64,000 nt of DNA from Albifimbria verrucaria (lineage: Eukaryota; Ascomycota; Sordariomycetes; Hypocreales; Stachybotryaceae), in NCBI GenBank assembly GCA_020081605.1, contig JAHREC010000062.1, forward strand, positions 1,984,001 to 2,048,000, in the 5' to 3' direction. The notes under the pieces were generated by a model that was not told the DNA's origin, did not search any database, and worked only from the letters and a program-made list of their open reading frames with translations. A program made the position numbers and the translations under genes. Each line of letters starts with the position of its first letter. Positions within the stretch are counted from its first letter, which is position 1. Positions 10,485 to 23,800 of the stretch are shown piece by piece.

Positions 10485-13400
10485 ATGGACAGTAGCGGCA
10501 GCCCTACCCCGAGCCTGACGCGACGGCGCCACGTCGCTCCGGACGCGTCGTGAGAGCTCCCAGCAAGTTTGCACCCGAACCAGCCGCCCAGCGCTCCAAC
10601 GCATCGAAGCGCAAGCGAGGAGATGGCGATGAAGATGACGCCGAAGACGACAACCAGGGATCCGACGAGGACATGAGCGACGATGACGAAGACGACGATG
10701 CGGAGAGCGATGAAGACCATCCCGCACCCAGATCGCGCAAGTCGGCGCAAACTGGTCGCGCAAAGAAGCCAAGCTTGAAAAAGCCCAAGATCAACGGTCA
10801 CCAACCCGCGCGATCAACCCACGCGACCAGTATTCCTTCCAGGCCCAAGAAATCTGTCAGAATTGAAGCCGGAGACAAGGGCACCGGGCTCTTTGGTAGG
10901 ACCGCCTCTCTCGAACCATTGTTCATTAAGCTTACTAACGCCTCGATAGCCGACGTCTTTGGATCGGGCGACTCTGCAGACTCTGTAGCGCGCCAGTGGC
11001 TAGAAGCATACAGGGCAGACGGACCTGCAGCCATGACCGATCTTGTAAACTGTATCTTGCAGTGCGCAGGCTGTGACCAGGAGGTGACACCAGACGATGT
11101 GACCGACCCGGATGTTATACCGACTAGGCTAAAGGACCTTCAGAGTGTTCACCAAGAGGTATGTTTATCGTCTGACGTGACATGGGCCGGGCTGACAAGG
11201 ACTAGCAACATGTCGCTGATTACCCCTCATTTCGAAAGCCAAAGGAACAAGATCATTCCGAGACCTCTTGACCCATTTCTTCCAATCTTTGGTATCTCTT
11301 TTACACGAAACCGATGTCCTGTACAATGACCCTGTGCTCGTGGAAAACGTTCACTCGTGGTTGTCGAGTATGTCTTCATCAGCATTGCGACCCTTCCGTC
11401 ACACTGCTACGACTATTGCCCTTGCCGTACAGTCTGGCCTGGTCGAAGTTGCCCAGACTCTCGACCGAAGGATAGCCAACATCGAACAACAACTGCAAGC
11501 CGCAAAGAAGGGGAAGAATAAGTCAAAGACAGCCGAAGTCCAGCGCAGCTTGACGGAGGCAACTAGCTATCGCAAGATCTGCGGTGAGGCCATACAGTCA
11601 TATTTCGATACGGTTTTTGTTCACCGTTATCGTGATGTCGATCCCAAGATTCGCACGGAATGTGTTGAGGCTTTGGGATCCTGGATATGGAACCTGCCCA
11701 CAATTTTCCTCGAGCCAGGTTATCTACGTTACCTGGGCTGGATGCTGTCCGATACAAACGCTACAACCCGTCATGAAGTTTTGAAACAGCTTGCGAGGGT
11801 CTTCAAGCGAGACGCATCGCAGTTGGGACATTTCATTGACCGTTTCCGACCCAGACTGGTAGAGATGGCTACGCTGGATTCCGAGCTCTCCGTCAGGGTA
11901 GCTGCTATTTCAGTGATTGATACTCTACGCGAATCTGCACTTCTAGAGCCCAAGGAAATTGACGCGATTGGTAAGCTCATTTTTGATAACGAGCTCAGAA
12001 TTCGCAAAGCTGTCGCCGGCTTCTTCATTGCATGTGTCGGAGACGTTTATGAAGGAAAGGTTGAAAAATCGGAGCTTCCGATTACTTGGACGAATTGGAA
12101 TCTGCGGAGGAAGAGGCTGAAGACTTCAGCTCTCCACGTAAGGAATGGCTCAACATCAAATGTCTAGCCGAGACGCTTGCGAGTTATGATGCGCAGGTCC
12201 AGCAAGATCAGCAAGAAGTTAGCATCCTTGGACCGGATGCTGCCGTCGATTTGCTTGAATCGGGTATTCCGGAGACGAGAATATCGCTTGCCGCGCAGGT
12301 TCTTTACGATCGAGTGCCAGAAGTGAAGAGATGGGAGATGCTCACTGGTTATCTCCTCTTTGACCATACAACAAGCACCAAGGCTAAGCCAAGGACCAAG
12401 AACAAGCCGGACTCGCAAGAAGCTGCATTTAAGAAAGCCGTAGCCCCGACAGCAGCAGAGGAATCTATTCTATTGGATGTCTTGAGCTCTGCCATCAAGT
12501 CAAGCCTTAGCCAAGCCGAGGAACTTGAACGACACAAAAGAAAGGCCATCGAACTGAGGCAAGTGAGGCGCAGGAGGAAATTGCGCTTGAGCTGGCCAGT
12601 GCTATCCCCAGACTCTTGAACAAGTTTGGTGCCGAACCCGAAACTGCGGCCACCGTACTTCGCATGGAGCATCTACTTAATCTCGAAATCTTCCAGCAGC
12701 TGAGGCAAGACTCAAGTAAATTCGAGAAGCTGCTGGATGAAGTTAGCACGCAGTTTGACAGGCATGACGATAAGAGAGTCCTGGCCGAGGCTGCAGCAGC
12801 TCTTCTGCACGCGCGCCAGTATGATGAATTGGAAGAGATAGTCGACAGCAAATTGTCACTGCTATGGGAAAATGTGATTAACGCGCTACGAAATTTCGAC
12901 AAAACCTATGAGCTTTCTACTCGAGGCAACCTGGAAGAGGCGTCTCTGAGAGACCTGTCTACTATTTTAACAAAGATCAGCAAATTGGCCAGTGTTGCGG
13001 ACTGTGTTGATGTTCTTGAGGCGGAGGGAACCTCTGACGACTCAAGCTCTTCAACAATCGAGATATTGAGCAATATTGTCCATCGGGGCAAGTATGAGCC
13101 ACTGGAAGACGAAATCGATGACTTGGAAGACGAGGTGGTGTCGTTTTCTATCAAATCGTGCCAGTTCTACTTCATGTGGAAGGTCCGAGCCATGTCGAAG
13201 CTTCTTCGCAGTGGAGCAGGCATATCCGATGCTGAACTGGACCGCCTGGCTGTTTTGCGTCAGAACTACAGAAGACACCTGATTGAGACGCTTTCATCGC
13301 GAGCCGCCATCGATCAGCTGCGTCTGTTCGCAACTGGAAGCCTTTGCGATCTTCATCTCACCTTTGCCACGCTTCGTCCTGCCATCGATGCTTTCCGTCC

Positions 13401-14109
13401 TGCATCAGGCTCTGCATCAGCAGATGCTCAGACCGCGAAGTACAAAGCCTTGGTACAAGAAATTGAGCCTGGCCTGGTTCCAGAGCTCATTTCTATCTAC
13501 GATGGTGTTGAGAAGCACTACGCCAAGAAGGCCCACAAAGACAAGACTCTTAACGAGCCTGCAGAGAACGAGGACCCAATGTCTGATGAAGACGAGGAAG
13601 ATGCTGAAGAAGACGACGAAGATCAATCGTTGACCAAAGAGGAGCGATATGCCATAGAATTGAAAGCCGAGAAAGCTCTCTGCGAGTTGACGGCCAAGTA
13701 CGTTCTCTCCATCGGTGCCAAACTACTGGACCAGCGCGGCACTCAAGCTGGCAAGATCCGTCGACGCTTGCTCCGTAACCAGACCAAGCTTGGCCACAAC
13801 TTCAAAGAAATCGTCTCCTATCTAGATGAGGAGAAGCTTGCTGGCCACACCAAGAAGCCCATTAAGCCTGCAGCAACTGCACAGAGGCCGCAGAAGGCGG
13901 CGCTCAGTGCGGAGACCGTCCATGATGAGGATGACGAAGATGAGAACGAACAAAATCCCTTCGAGGACGAGCCCGAGCCCGAGGAGGGGTCCAGGGAGGA
14001 CCTGCGGCGCAGGGAACTGCTGGATGAGGAGCCTCCCGAGGAGCCTGAGGAACCGGACGAGGACGAGAACCAAGCAGATAATGACGATGATGATGTTCTG
14101 GGAGACTGA
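10485..14109 (+). CDS. SCC3: Cohesin subunit Scc3/Irr1 (STAG family)
   Basis: HEAT-repeat subunit of cohesin that binds the Scc1 kleisin and DNA and is needed for sister-chromatid cohesion. ATG 10485 leads, after one frame correction, to RRSGRVVRAPSKFAPEP and a lysine-rich then acidic N terminus (KRKRGDGDEDD). The STAG domain begins around FGSGDSADSVARQWLEAY; VLYNDPVLVENVHSWLSSM and RYRDVDPKIRTECVEALGSW mark the stromalin-conserved region. The C terminus is strongly acidic. Introns are 10896-10949 (branch TTACTAAC) and 11159-11205. Frame breaks occur in C4 10507-10510, C4 11223-11226, A5 12064-12068 and near 12550; each heals by one added base. Expected length is about 1,150 residues. It ends tail-to-tail with pot1, 272 bp away. 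Confidence 0.88.
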
Positions 14110-14381
14110 ACTGAAATGAAAAGCGGCGGTTGAAAAAACAAAACATCTGGTCGCGTTTGACGATTGTGCTCCAGATTCACAGATATAACCAACAATGTTG
14201 AGTAGATACTGCACTTTCAGGACTTACGGTCGCGTTTGTGGGGATTTCGGTTTGTGCTACGAAATGTCTGGCGTCGGGGATTTTTTAAATGACTTGTTTT
14301 AGCTAGTAATGAGAGACCATTGGGCACCTTTGGAATGTTATTATATGGGTATCATTGTAGTAGTAACATGGAGCGACAAGC

Positions 14382-16523
14382 TCATACAGAAATCCTTGTT
14401 CCGAAGAGTCCAAACACTCTCTCCCAGCGCCTGTTCTTGCCAGCATTGGCCTTGGCTAGATCAGACTCGTGGACTTTCACGCCGTACTGTCTGACACAGC
14501 ATGAGAAGGGCCGGTTGGCTACCTGCTCCAACGGCTGTAGCTTCTTCTGGGCTTGTCCTTCGTCATCCGAGCTCTCTGGGGTCGGTCGTGCATCGCATTG
14601 TTGAGCTTTCTTTCTGCGACAGCGGCCTCTTGCTGATTTTTGCGTTCTTCCAGCTCGCCCCAGAGAGTAAATAAACGCTGCCGCAAGATATCCAGCTTCT
14701 CGGGATCGCTTTTCAAATCTGAGGCGTCCATGTCTACCAGACACTGCGCTGCTGGGTTGTCGACGAGAATCCAGACGCTCTGGCCCTTTTCGTTTTTGTT
14801 GGCGGTAGCGTCTTCGACTTTGAGGAAGAATCGCCACTCCCACTCGTTTGATGTGTTCCGAGCATCAGACTCCCCACCGGAGTCTGAGCCAGAAATGCCA
14901 TCATCTGACAGGATATCGAATTCGGAAGTCAACTTGGGCCGAGCAAACTGCTCAATACTTGAAGGGAAAAAGTCGACTACTTTTGCTTGTATCCGGTAAT
15001 GAATGTTGACGAATGGCAAGGGTAACTGGACGCTCTCTCCATTGACGATGGTGTCACATAATACCGGCTTCAGCAAGTCAGATACTGGACTTGGGCTTTT
15101 GTTTTGGTTTTCACATTTCACTGCTGTTCGTCAGCACTGATATATAGGCACAGTGAGAAGATGTATGTAGAGTAAGGACCTTACCTTGAGGATTTAGCCC
15201 GGCAACGGTTGACGAATCGTCTTCCTGCTGCTCCGACTTCCTGCCTTTAGCGCGTTTCTTCATGCGCCGGGCTTTGGCATTATCCTTGTGCGGGATCTCC
15301 TCTTCTGCTATATTGGCCTTGCGCTTTTGGCCGGCCTTTGCGGCCTCGCTAATGCTTTTGAGTTGTTGTCTCTTGATTTGTTCATACTCTCGTTTGCGTC
15401 GGAGGGCATCTTTCAAACGGGAATCAACATATTCGGAATCATCCATATTCATAAGGGAGACATTAACCTTGACACCATGCGCTCCTCGGTCTTCCCTCAA
15501 GAACCCTTCGAGATTGGCGAAATTATGTCCGAATTTGATTTGTACATTTCGAATAAATATCCAGGATCCTTCGGTCATGTTCAAATTGCGTATTGCGGAG
15601 GCGTGAGGTTCATAACAAGTTACTTGCATGCTCCTCTTACCGAATGGCCCTTTCCAGGTAGCATCTGGCTGTGAAGAGGTTAAGCCTTCAAAGCCGTATC
15701 CAAATGGATCACCCTCGTTGTGAGTTAACGAGAATTGGTGATTGAAGAAGTTTTCATTCTCCGTATAATCTGACACCCATAGTGTGATCTTGTCGCCGAG
15801 ATCGTAGGGGCTTTCACGATTTGACAGATGATATCGGTGAATCTCTCATTCTCAACGTCTTTTAGCTCCTTGTACTTGTCTTTTGTGTTGGTAGATTGAA
15901 TCTTCATAGTCTCAAACTCTTCTGGAGCAGGTACTCTGCCTTTGTCGGCCCCATGATAGAACGCTGAGACATAGTTGAGTTCAGCCTCGTTCAGTGAACG
16001 ATGTGCCTTTTCACCGAAGCCAACAAAGCAATCGAAGCATTAGCAGGTGGGCGGGGTATTTTTGGCCCGAGAAAACATGGATATCCGTGTTCCAGTTTCT
16101 GATTAGAGAGAAGGATTGCATGGGACGCTTCTGGACCTATCACGGTTTCAGTAAGATGACGACCACCATACTGAAAAGTTTCGACGTACTTTGGCCATGA
16201 TTAGAACGATGGCATCTGTAGGGCCAAAATTCGGGATTTCATCTTTGGGTAGAAAGATGTGGAAAGACAACGAGGCCTCTGTGTCGTACTCGATAGACTT
16301 GTCATAAAACCGAACCTCGGCTTTCCAGTCTGCTGCTATCTGTTAGGAAGTGACGAGTAGATAGATGTAGCATAAACATACCAGAGCGGGAGCTTGCAAC
16401 CGGTATTGGTGCTCTGAAATCTGTGACGATGCCTACAATGTTGACCAAACGACCGGGATGGAACCTGCCTTCGAGTACATCTTGTACAGTGACAAAGCCG
16501 GAGGGAGGTGTCAAGGAGGCCAT
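14382..16523 (-). CDS. pot1: Protection of telomeres protein 1 (Pot1)
   Basis: OB-fold protein that binds the single-stranded telomere overhang, part of shelterin. The N-terminal telobox-binding domain starts MASLTPPSGFVTVQDV and contains GRLVNIVGIVTDFRAPIP and, across intron 16381-16336, AADWKAEVRFYDKS. Then come KIPRPPANAS, NYVSAFYHG and DIICQIVKAP. The second OB region includes LWVSDYTENENFF, SWIFIRNVQIKFG and LEGFLREDRG. Intron 15184-15124 precedes the C-terminal domain ending NRPFSCCVRQYGVKV...WERVFGLFGTRI, a conserved Pot1 ending. Frame breaks lie near 16165-16180 (unclear run), T4 16008-16011, G4 15807-15810 and G4 14578-14581. The family assignment is strong because both ends and the middle match; the exact residues near the breaks are uncertain. 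Confidence 0.85.
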
Positions 16524-17424
16524 GCCGTGTCATGCTGAGGCGGAGCTTGACAAACGGTCGGCTGAATGAAAAGGTGGAGGTTTTAATGAGTGTATGAAGA
16601 AGTACAAGGGTCAATCATGAACCCATCGTGAGATAATGCTCATCCAGTGACAAGAGATATACTTTACGCGACAGTTTGATCTGCCGTTGGCGCGTCGCCT
16701 TCCCTGAAAGAGGTCTCAGTTGGGCGCGACGACACGTGATGCGAGCACACCACACATCAATCAGCCTTGTTAGGCTTAGTGGGGTAACAAAGGGTCCAGC
16801 GCAGCTTTTGAGTCGGTGCTGTGTTAGCGAGTACAAAGTTTTGTGCGGTGATTATATGCAAAACACAAGTCTCGTTTTAGCCACCTACATCAGTCGGCCT
16901 CACCGTTCCTCTTCCTTGTTCTACTGTAGTTCCCAGGAATTCTGCCTGAGGCACTCAATCCGAGTCGAGTGCTAGGCTTGACCAAAGGAGTTTGGCCGTA
17001 CGAGCTGGTGGGTACCTTAGCTCGGGCGAGCAAACGCACTGCAAAGGGCTTCGGCTATAGACTGCTGCCGCTGTGGTAGGCATAGGAGAGGCAAGGAGAG
17101 GGTACCTTAAGAGGGTACCTTACCTTACTCGTAGGTAAGCAGAGCCTGTCATTTACTTTAGTCGCCTCCAACTGGCGGGCCCCCTCCATCAAACAGTAAA
17201 TCAAACTTCAACTTCTTTTTTCTTCCATCTTTCCTGGCAAGAGACTTACCCCTCTACACAGTCGCAGCATCCCCGCCGACTGACATCTGCCGCTGGGTTA
17301 TACCATCTCCTTTGTTCTCGCGTTCTCCTTTGGCAATCCGCCCGCACATATCGCTGTGCCACCGCTCTCCTAATCCCACCATATCCTACCGTCACCAGCA
17401 GGCCAAATTTTCCCTGTCGGCATC
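16524..17424. promoter_or_regulatory. Divergent promoter region pot1 / importin alpha
   Basis: Between divergent starts at 16523 and 17425. It contains three GGTACCTTA-type motifs (near 17010, 17101 and 17115) and TACTCGTAGGTAAG. A pyrimidine-rich leader follows (17205-17235 and beyond), consistent with a strongly expressed housekeeping gene. Confidence 0.55.
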
Positions 17425-19397
17425 ATGGCGGAACGATATATCCCAGAGCATCGCCGAACCCAGTTCAAGGCTAAGAACACCTTCAAGCCCGAGGAGCTTC
17501 GACGCCGCCGCGAAGAGCAACAGGTTGAGATCCGAAAGGCAAAGCGCGAGGAGAACTTGGCCAAGAGGCGAGGTATCGGCACCGGCGAGAACCGCCCTGG
17601 CGCCTCTCTCGGTGCCGCTCCCGACAGCGACGATGACACCGCCCCTACTGAGTCTCAGGTACGTTGCTTTCCTTTGCTCGCCTGCTCTCGTGGGCTCCCC
17701 CTTTGCCCTTTGCCCAGGCCTTTGTTTTTTTGCAGCTCCCCCTCATCCCACTATTTTGGCCCTCATCTCGGTGGTGGGGGTAAACATATCCCTGGACCCC
17801 ACATTCTAGTCTTTGGCCGACCACATGTCAACGACTCACCGCACTGGTTGAGGTCGGGGGCTGGCCTGGATTTTCTTGCATCTCACGATCCACTCCGGTA
17901 TGCTGACCACTGCCATAGCTGAACGAGGACCTCCCTCAGATGGTCTCTGGTGTCTTCTCAGACCAGATTGACCTGCAGATCGCCGCCACCACCAAGTTCC
18001 GCAAGCTTCTGTCCAAGGAGCGAAACCCTCCCATCGAGGAGGTCATCAAGACCGGTGTCGTGAGCCGATTTGTCGAGTTTCTGCGATCACCCCATACCCT
18101 TGTGCAGTTCGAGGCTGCCTGGGCTCTGACCAACATTGCCTCCGGCTCTGCTACCCAGACTCAGGTCGTCATTGAGGCTGGTGCTGTCCCCATCTTCGTC
18201 GAGCTCCTTGGCAGCCAGGAGCCCGATGTCCGTGAGCAGGCCGTTTGGGCTCTCGGCAACATCGCCGGAGACAGCCCTGCCTGCCGCGACTATGTCCTCA
18301 GCTGTGGTGCCCTGAAGCCCCTGCTGAATCTCCTTGGAGACAGCCGCAAGCTCAGCATGCTCCGCAACGCCACCTGGACCCTGAGCAACTTCTGCCGTGG
18401 CAAGACCCCTCAGCCTGAGTGGGAGACCGTAAGAACTCTTCTCGTTCCCGTCTATAAACACCTGTGCTTACATTCTTGCGACAGATTGCTCCTGCTCTCC
18501 CCGTCCTTTCTAAGCTCGTATACTCTCTTGACGATGAAGTCCTGATCGATGCTTGCTGGGCTGTGTCGTACCTGTCCGATGGCTCCAACGACAAGATCCA
18601 GGCAGTCATCGAGGCCGGAATTCCTCGAAGACTTGTGGAGCTTCTGATGCACGCTTCCACCTCCGTGCAGACCCCGCTCTCCGATCCGTCGGAAACATTG
18701 TCACTGGTGATGATGTCCAGACCCAGGTCATCATCAACTGCGGAGCTCTGCCCTGCCTGCTGTCCCTTCTCAGCTCTACTAAGGATGGCATTCGCAAGGA
18801 GGCTTGCTGGACCATCTCCAACATCACTGCTGGCAACTCTTCCCAGATCCAGGCTGTCATTGATGCCAACATCATCCCTCCCTGATTCACCTTCTCCAGA
18901 ACGGCGACCTCAAGACCCGTAAGGAGGCTTGCTGGGCTATTAGCAACGCTACCTCAGGTGGTCTGCAGAAGCCTGAGCAGATCCGCTACCTCGTCGCCCA
19001 CGGCTGCATCAAGCCCCTGTGCGACCTCCTGTCTTGCCCCGACAACAAGATCATCCAGGTTGCTCTGGATGGTCTGGAGAACATTCTCAAGATCGGTGAC
19101 CTTGACAAGCAGACTGCTGGCGAGGGCCCTGAGGCCGTCAACCGTTACTCTCTGTTCATCGAGGAGTGCGGTGGCATGGAGAAGATCCACGACTGCCAGA
19201 ACAACGCCAACGAGGAGATCTACATGAAGGCCTACAACATCATGGAGAAGTACTTCTCCGACGAGGAGGAGAATGCCGAGGGTGGTGCTCAGCCCACTGG
19301 ACCCAACGGCACCTTTGGCTTCGGCTCCGGCTCCAACAGCGCGGCGCAGTCTGGCGGCTTCAACTTCGCCAACGGCGGCGACTCCATGGATATGTAA
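17425..19397 (+). CDS. SRP1: Importin subunit alpha (karyopherin alpha, Srp1/Kap60)
   Basis: Adaptor that binds classical nuclear localisation signals and importin beta for nuclear import. The N-terminal importin-beta-binding domain is basic ([28 protein letters not shown] split over residues 4-31). Armadillo repeats follow with repeated W-A-L-x-N-I-A/S motifs ([55 protein letters not shown]), giving the conserved Trp/Asn NLS-binding array. The tail is acidic and glycine-rich (FGFGSGSNS). Introns: 17659-17918 (260 bp, unusually long here) and 18429-18484. Frame breaks at C4 18672-18675 and CCC 18880-18882 each need one added base. Expected length is about 550 residues, as in other fungi. GC-rich third positions suggest high expression. 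Confidence 0.93.
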
Positions 19398-20801
19398 AGG
19401 CAGGCTGGCCTTTGTTGTCGGTATTATGCCAAACACGATCATTGCAATTTCGGGAAACCATCCCAACCTGAACAGCGGCAATCAATCAACCAAACGACAT
19501 GCACCATCCCCTTCACCACATATCACAGCCATACCCCTTTTGCAGAATTACAGCCTTTTGCTGTACTGATCACCCAGCACCATTTACCCTGCAACACCAT
19601 CACACCACCCGCGTCGTTGAATCTGCCAATGAGCAATTTGCATGAGAAGAGGAGTAGCGCGAAAAAGGCCCTATGGTAGCTTGAAAGCTCCAGCCTGTCA
19701 GGAGAACGCAGAGATAGGGTTGTAAGTGCGTTGAGGCTTGTTCAAAGATATTGGAGGAGTCCCGGGGGCGTTTGTGGGACACAGCTACCGACACAACCTA
19801 CAACAGGTTATGAGACGATGCGTCTTGAAGAGCGCCGGAGAAGGGACCAGTGCTAGTGCACAAACCTCCTGTCGTGAAGAAGTCAGAGATACTACGGTAG
19901 GCATGGCCAAGTGGCCACATGTCGGACGAGGATTACTCGGATCCGTAGCACAAAATAAGGTGTAATAAATCAATCCCCAAGACATATGCATGAACCGTGT
20001 TTGTGTAACAGCTGGTGTGAATGTGGTGCCACGAGCAATCGTTGCAGAGAGCGATTGGCGTGAGGAACACAGACTAGTGTCGATGATGATGAAACGGTTT
20101 CACAGCCATTCAGGAGGACATGCTTACGATATTAGGTGTGCGCATCGACTACTGATGCCATTTGCGTGACACGAAAATCATGAATGACTGTAGTCGATGT
20201 GGCGAACAAGAGCTCTAGGAGTTGGTTTATAATGGGAAAACGAGGACAGTAGACACAGCGCCTTTACTAACATACGAAATTGGGAATCTTTCCTAACGAT
20301 TTAAATAAATAGTAACAGTTATCACACACGATGTGGTTAATGAAAAGTAAAGTAATACCTACATTAACTTGCCAAAGTATCAATTATAATAATTCTAAGT
20401 TCTTGCAGTGGCAAGTGAAGTCGACGCAACTGAGGACATTTTTGCCGTTCTTTTTTTGTCACCGACTTGGTGGGGTAACGGAACCGTCCTAAGCAACACT
20501 GTGTGCGGAAGTGTTGGCACAATGGACAAGCACAGTGCTAACACGCGATAATTTTTCAATAGTTTCAAAAGGTTTGGCTATCCGGTCAAATCTACAGCTG
20601 GACACCGGTTCAACGTCCATCTTCAGGGCCAAGCCGCTTTTCTTCTCTTCTGGCATCGCAGAGGGCGTGTTCACGTTGTGATCCATAGGCTATAATTGCG
20701 GCCCATGCTTATGGAACCCTCCCTGCAGTGGTGAAGCTGAAATTGGATCACAGTCCCTGCTTACCCCATAGACAAGGAGACATCCAGCTCTTGATTTGGT
20801 G
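19398..20801. other. Intergenic: importin alpha 3' region and helicase promoter
   Basis: Holds the 3' untranslated region of SRP1 and the promoter of the helicase. An AT-rich patch lies at 20270-20400. Small open frames on both strands have no recognisable motifs, and no RNA gene was seen. Confidence 0.5.
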
Positions 20802-23800
20802 ATGGTCAAGAAAGGAAAGGAGAAGGCCGAGCCGCCCAGTGCTCCTCCTGCCACGGGCAAGGATGGCGGCAAAGGGAAGAAGGGCCAGAAGGCCGCTCAA
20901 CCTGCGGCTCCAGAGGTGCTCCCTCCCGTCGGTCCTCCCAAGCCCACCGTTAAGCAAATCATCGGCGGTTCATCTTGGACAGGCAAGCTCCCAGTCAACC
21001 TGCTGAGCGAGTATTGCCAGAAGCAGCGGTGGGACAAGCCAGATTATGATACCAGGAAGACACCCGATGGTTTCTCAGTTTGGATCACTCTGAGTGCCAA
21101 GGACCCCAAGACGCAGCAGCACATCAGATTGGAGCCCTTCAAGATTCCTGCGAGTCATAAGCATCTGCTCCTGCGTGACACTGCTCTGGAAGCGAAGCAC
21201 GCTGCAGCAACCTACGCCTTGTTCAGGGTCTGCAGCATGCAGAACAAACACACTGTTCTTCCACCAGATCATAAGTCCCTTTGGAAAGAGTTTCAAGCTT
21301 TGAAAGCCCAAGATGTGAAAGACAATAAGGGATGGATGTACGATGCGGATCCATTCAAGACATACCTGGAGCGCCAGGAGGCAAAGGCTGCCGCGGAGAA
21401 GAAGCGAAAAGAGCTTGAAGAGGCCAAGGCTAAAGCGAAGGAGATGCCGGGCGCCACGGGCCTGGCTCTGCTTAACAATGGTTCTAAATCGAACATCATG
21501 AAGGGCTGGACAGAGGCACCCAAAGTCGAGATGGGCAAGCAAACTCGTGCCCAACTCGAAGGGTTGTTACGGAAAGGTGTCTCTTGGAACCCTCATGGTG
21601 TGGTCATGCCACAATCTCAAAAGATGCAGTGATCGCGGAGCTAAGCAAGCTTGGCTTCCGACGCAGCCACGTAGTCGAAGCTGTAGGATACTGCAAAGAC
21701 CGGGAAGAAACACTCGAATGGCTTCTTATACATGTTCCCGAGGATGACGTTCCACGGTGGGCTTTGCCAGGCGGCTATGCTTCCGGAGTCTCAATAGGCG
21801 CCACGGACTTGAAGAGAGAGGGTGCTATCAAGCGTCTATCCGAGTCAGGTTACTCAATAGATTTGTGCACTCGTGTCCTCGACCAGAATGGTGGCGATGA
21901 GAACAAGGCAGCTGAAGCTTTGCAGGGCATACTTCTGGCGAGTTCTGCTGTCGCTGAGCGCAAGGATGACTTGGACGACTTCTTGGATCTGGGTTCGCCA
22001 GATGAGCAGTGGGATGAAGAAGTTGCTAGCCTGGAAGCCATGTATGGAGATAACTTCCGCCGGGAAAACGATAAACTGGTGCGAGTACGCCTCGAATCAG
22101 TTACTAATGGCCAACATGGCAATGTCGAAGCATTTTTACAGATCCGCAAGGCACCAAGTTATCCAAAACATCTAATTCTGGCCATTATCGCCAATCTTCC
22201 GTCTTACATTAAACTCAGTATCGTCAAGAAAGCCCTCGAATATGTCGAAGAATCTCTCCAAGACGAGCCCATGAAGATGTATCTGGTTTTGGACTGGATC
22301 CAACAGAATATCAACAGTATCATCGAAAACCCTGGAAAATTGATGGATATTTCTTCAGTCTCGTCGGCTGCCTCTGAGACGCAGCCCAAGGCTAGTGTCG
22401 CTTCGAGAAAGGGAAAACAAAGTTATCCTAAGGCTATTCACTGGGTTGCAAATCCACGAAGCAAAGAGGAATGGGTCCGACGTCAGGAATCTTCGTTGAT
22501 GAAAGACATGCTGGCAAAGCGTCGAAAGCTGCCGGCTTGGCAAGTTCAAGAAGACATTGTTACAATTGTAGATGCAAACGACGTCACCATCATTAGTGGT
22601 GAAACTGGATCCGGAAAGTCCACACAGTCAATGCAGTTCATTTTGGATGATCTCTACGGCAGAGGTCTTGGAGAATGCGCCAACATTATCGTTACACAGC
22701 CTCGACGAATCTCCGCGCTCGGTCTTGCTGACCGTGTTGCAGAGGAGCGATGCTGCCGAGTAGGAGATGAAGTTGGTTTCGCTATCCGTGGAGAATCCAA
22801 GAGATCCAAGCACACTAGAATCACATTCGTCACTACAGGTGTTCTGCTCAGAAGATTGCAGACTTCTGGAGGAAGAGTTGACGATGTGGTCGCTTCCCTC
22901 GCCGATGTCAGTCACGTTGTCATTGACGAAGTTCACGAGCGAAGCTTGGATACCGACTTTCTCCTGAATTTGCTTCGTGAGGTAATGAAGACAAGGAAGG
23001 CTAGGCTCAAGCTGGTGCTCATGTCAGCCACGCTGGATGCATCAACATTCAAAGACTATTTCGTATCAGAAGGCCTTTCGGTTGGTAGCGTAGAGATTGC
23101 CGGGCGAACTTTCCCCGTTGATGAGTATTATCTCGATGATGTGGTCCGAATGACTGGATTCAAGGGAGATGGCTATGGCGGCGACTTTGGCTCAGACGAC
23201 ATGGGCAAGATCATTCAAAAGCTTGGACACCGCATCAACTACAATTTGCTTGTTGAAGCAGTCAAGGCTATAGACTACGAACTTCAGTATGAGAAGAAGG
23301 GAGGTGGCATCTTGATATTCCTTCCGGGTGTTGGAGAGATCAACCAGGCATGCAAGGCCTTGAAGTCGATGACTTCGCTACACGTTTTACCGCTTCACGC
23401 ATCCTTGGAGACTCGAGAGCAAAGAAGGTCTTCGCGAACCCCCACCCAACAAGCGTAAAGTAGTGGTAGCTACCAACGTGGCCGAAACATCCATCACTAT
23501 TGATGACATTGTGGTTGTTATTGATAGCGGTAAAGTCAAGGAGACTAGCTTCGACCCACAAACGAACATGAGAAAGCTCGAGGAGACTTGGGCGTCGCGA
23601 GCCGCTTGTAAGCAGAGAAGAGGACGAGCAGGCAGAGTACAGGCCGGACAATGCTACAAGCTGTTTACCCAAAACCTCGAACAGCAGATGGCTGAGCGTC
23701 CTGAACCGGAGATCAGGCGTGTGCCATTGGAGCAGCTTTGCCTATCGGTTCGCGCCATGGGCATCAAGGATGTCGCTTTGTTCCTGGGACGATCACCTAC

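Noticed and set aside
13818..14195. Ser-rich minus-strand frame opposite the cohesin gene end
   Set aside because: It is the antisense shadow of the acidic C-terminal tail of Scc3.
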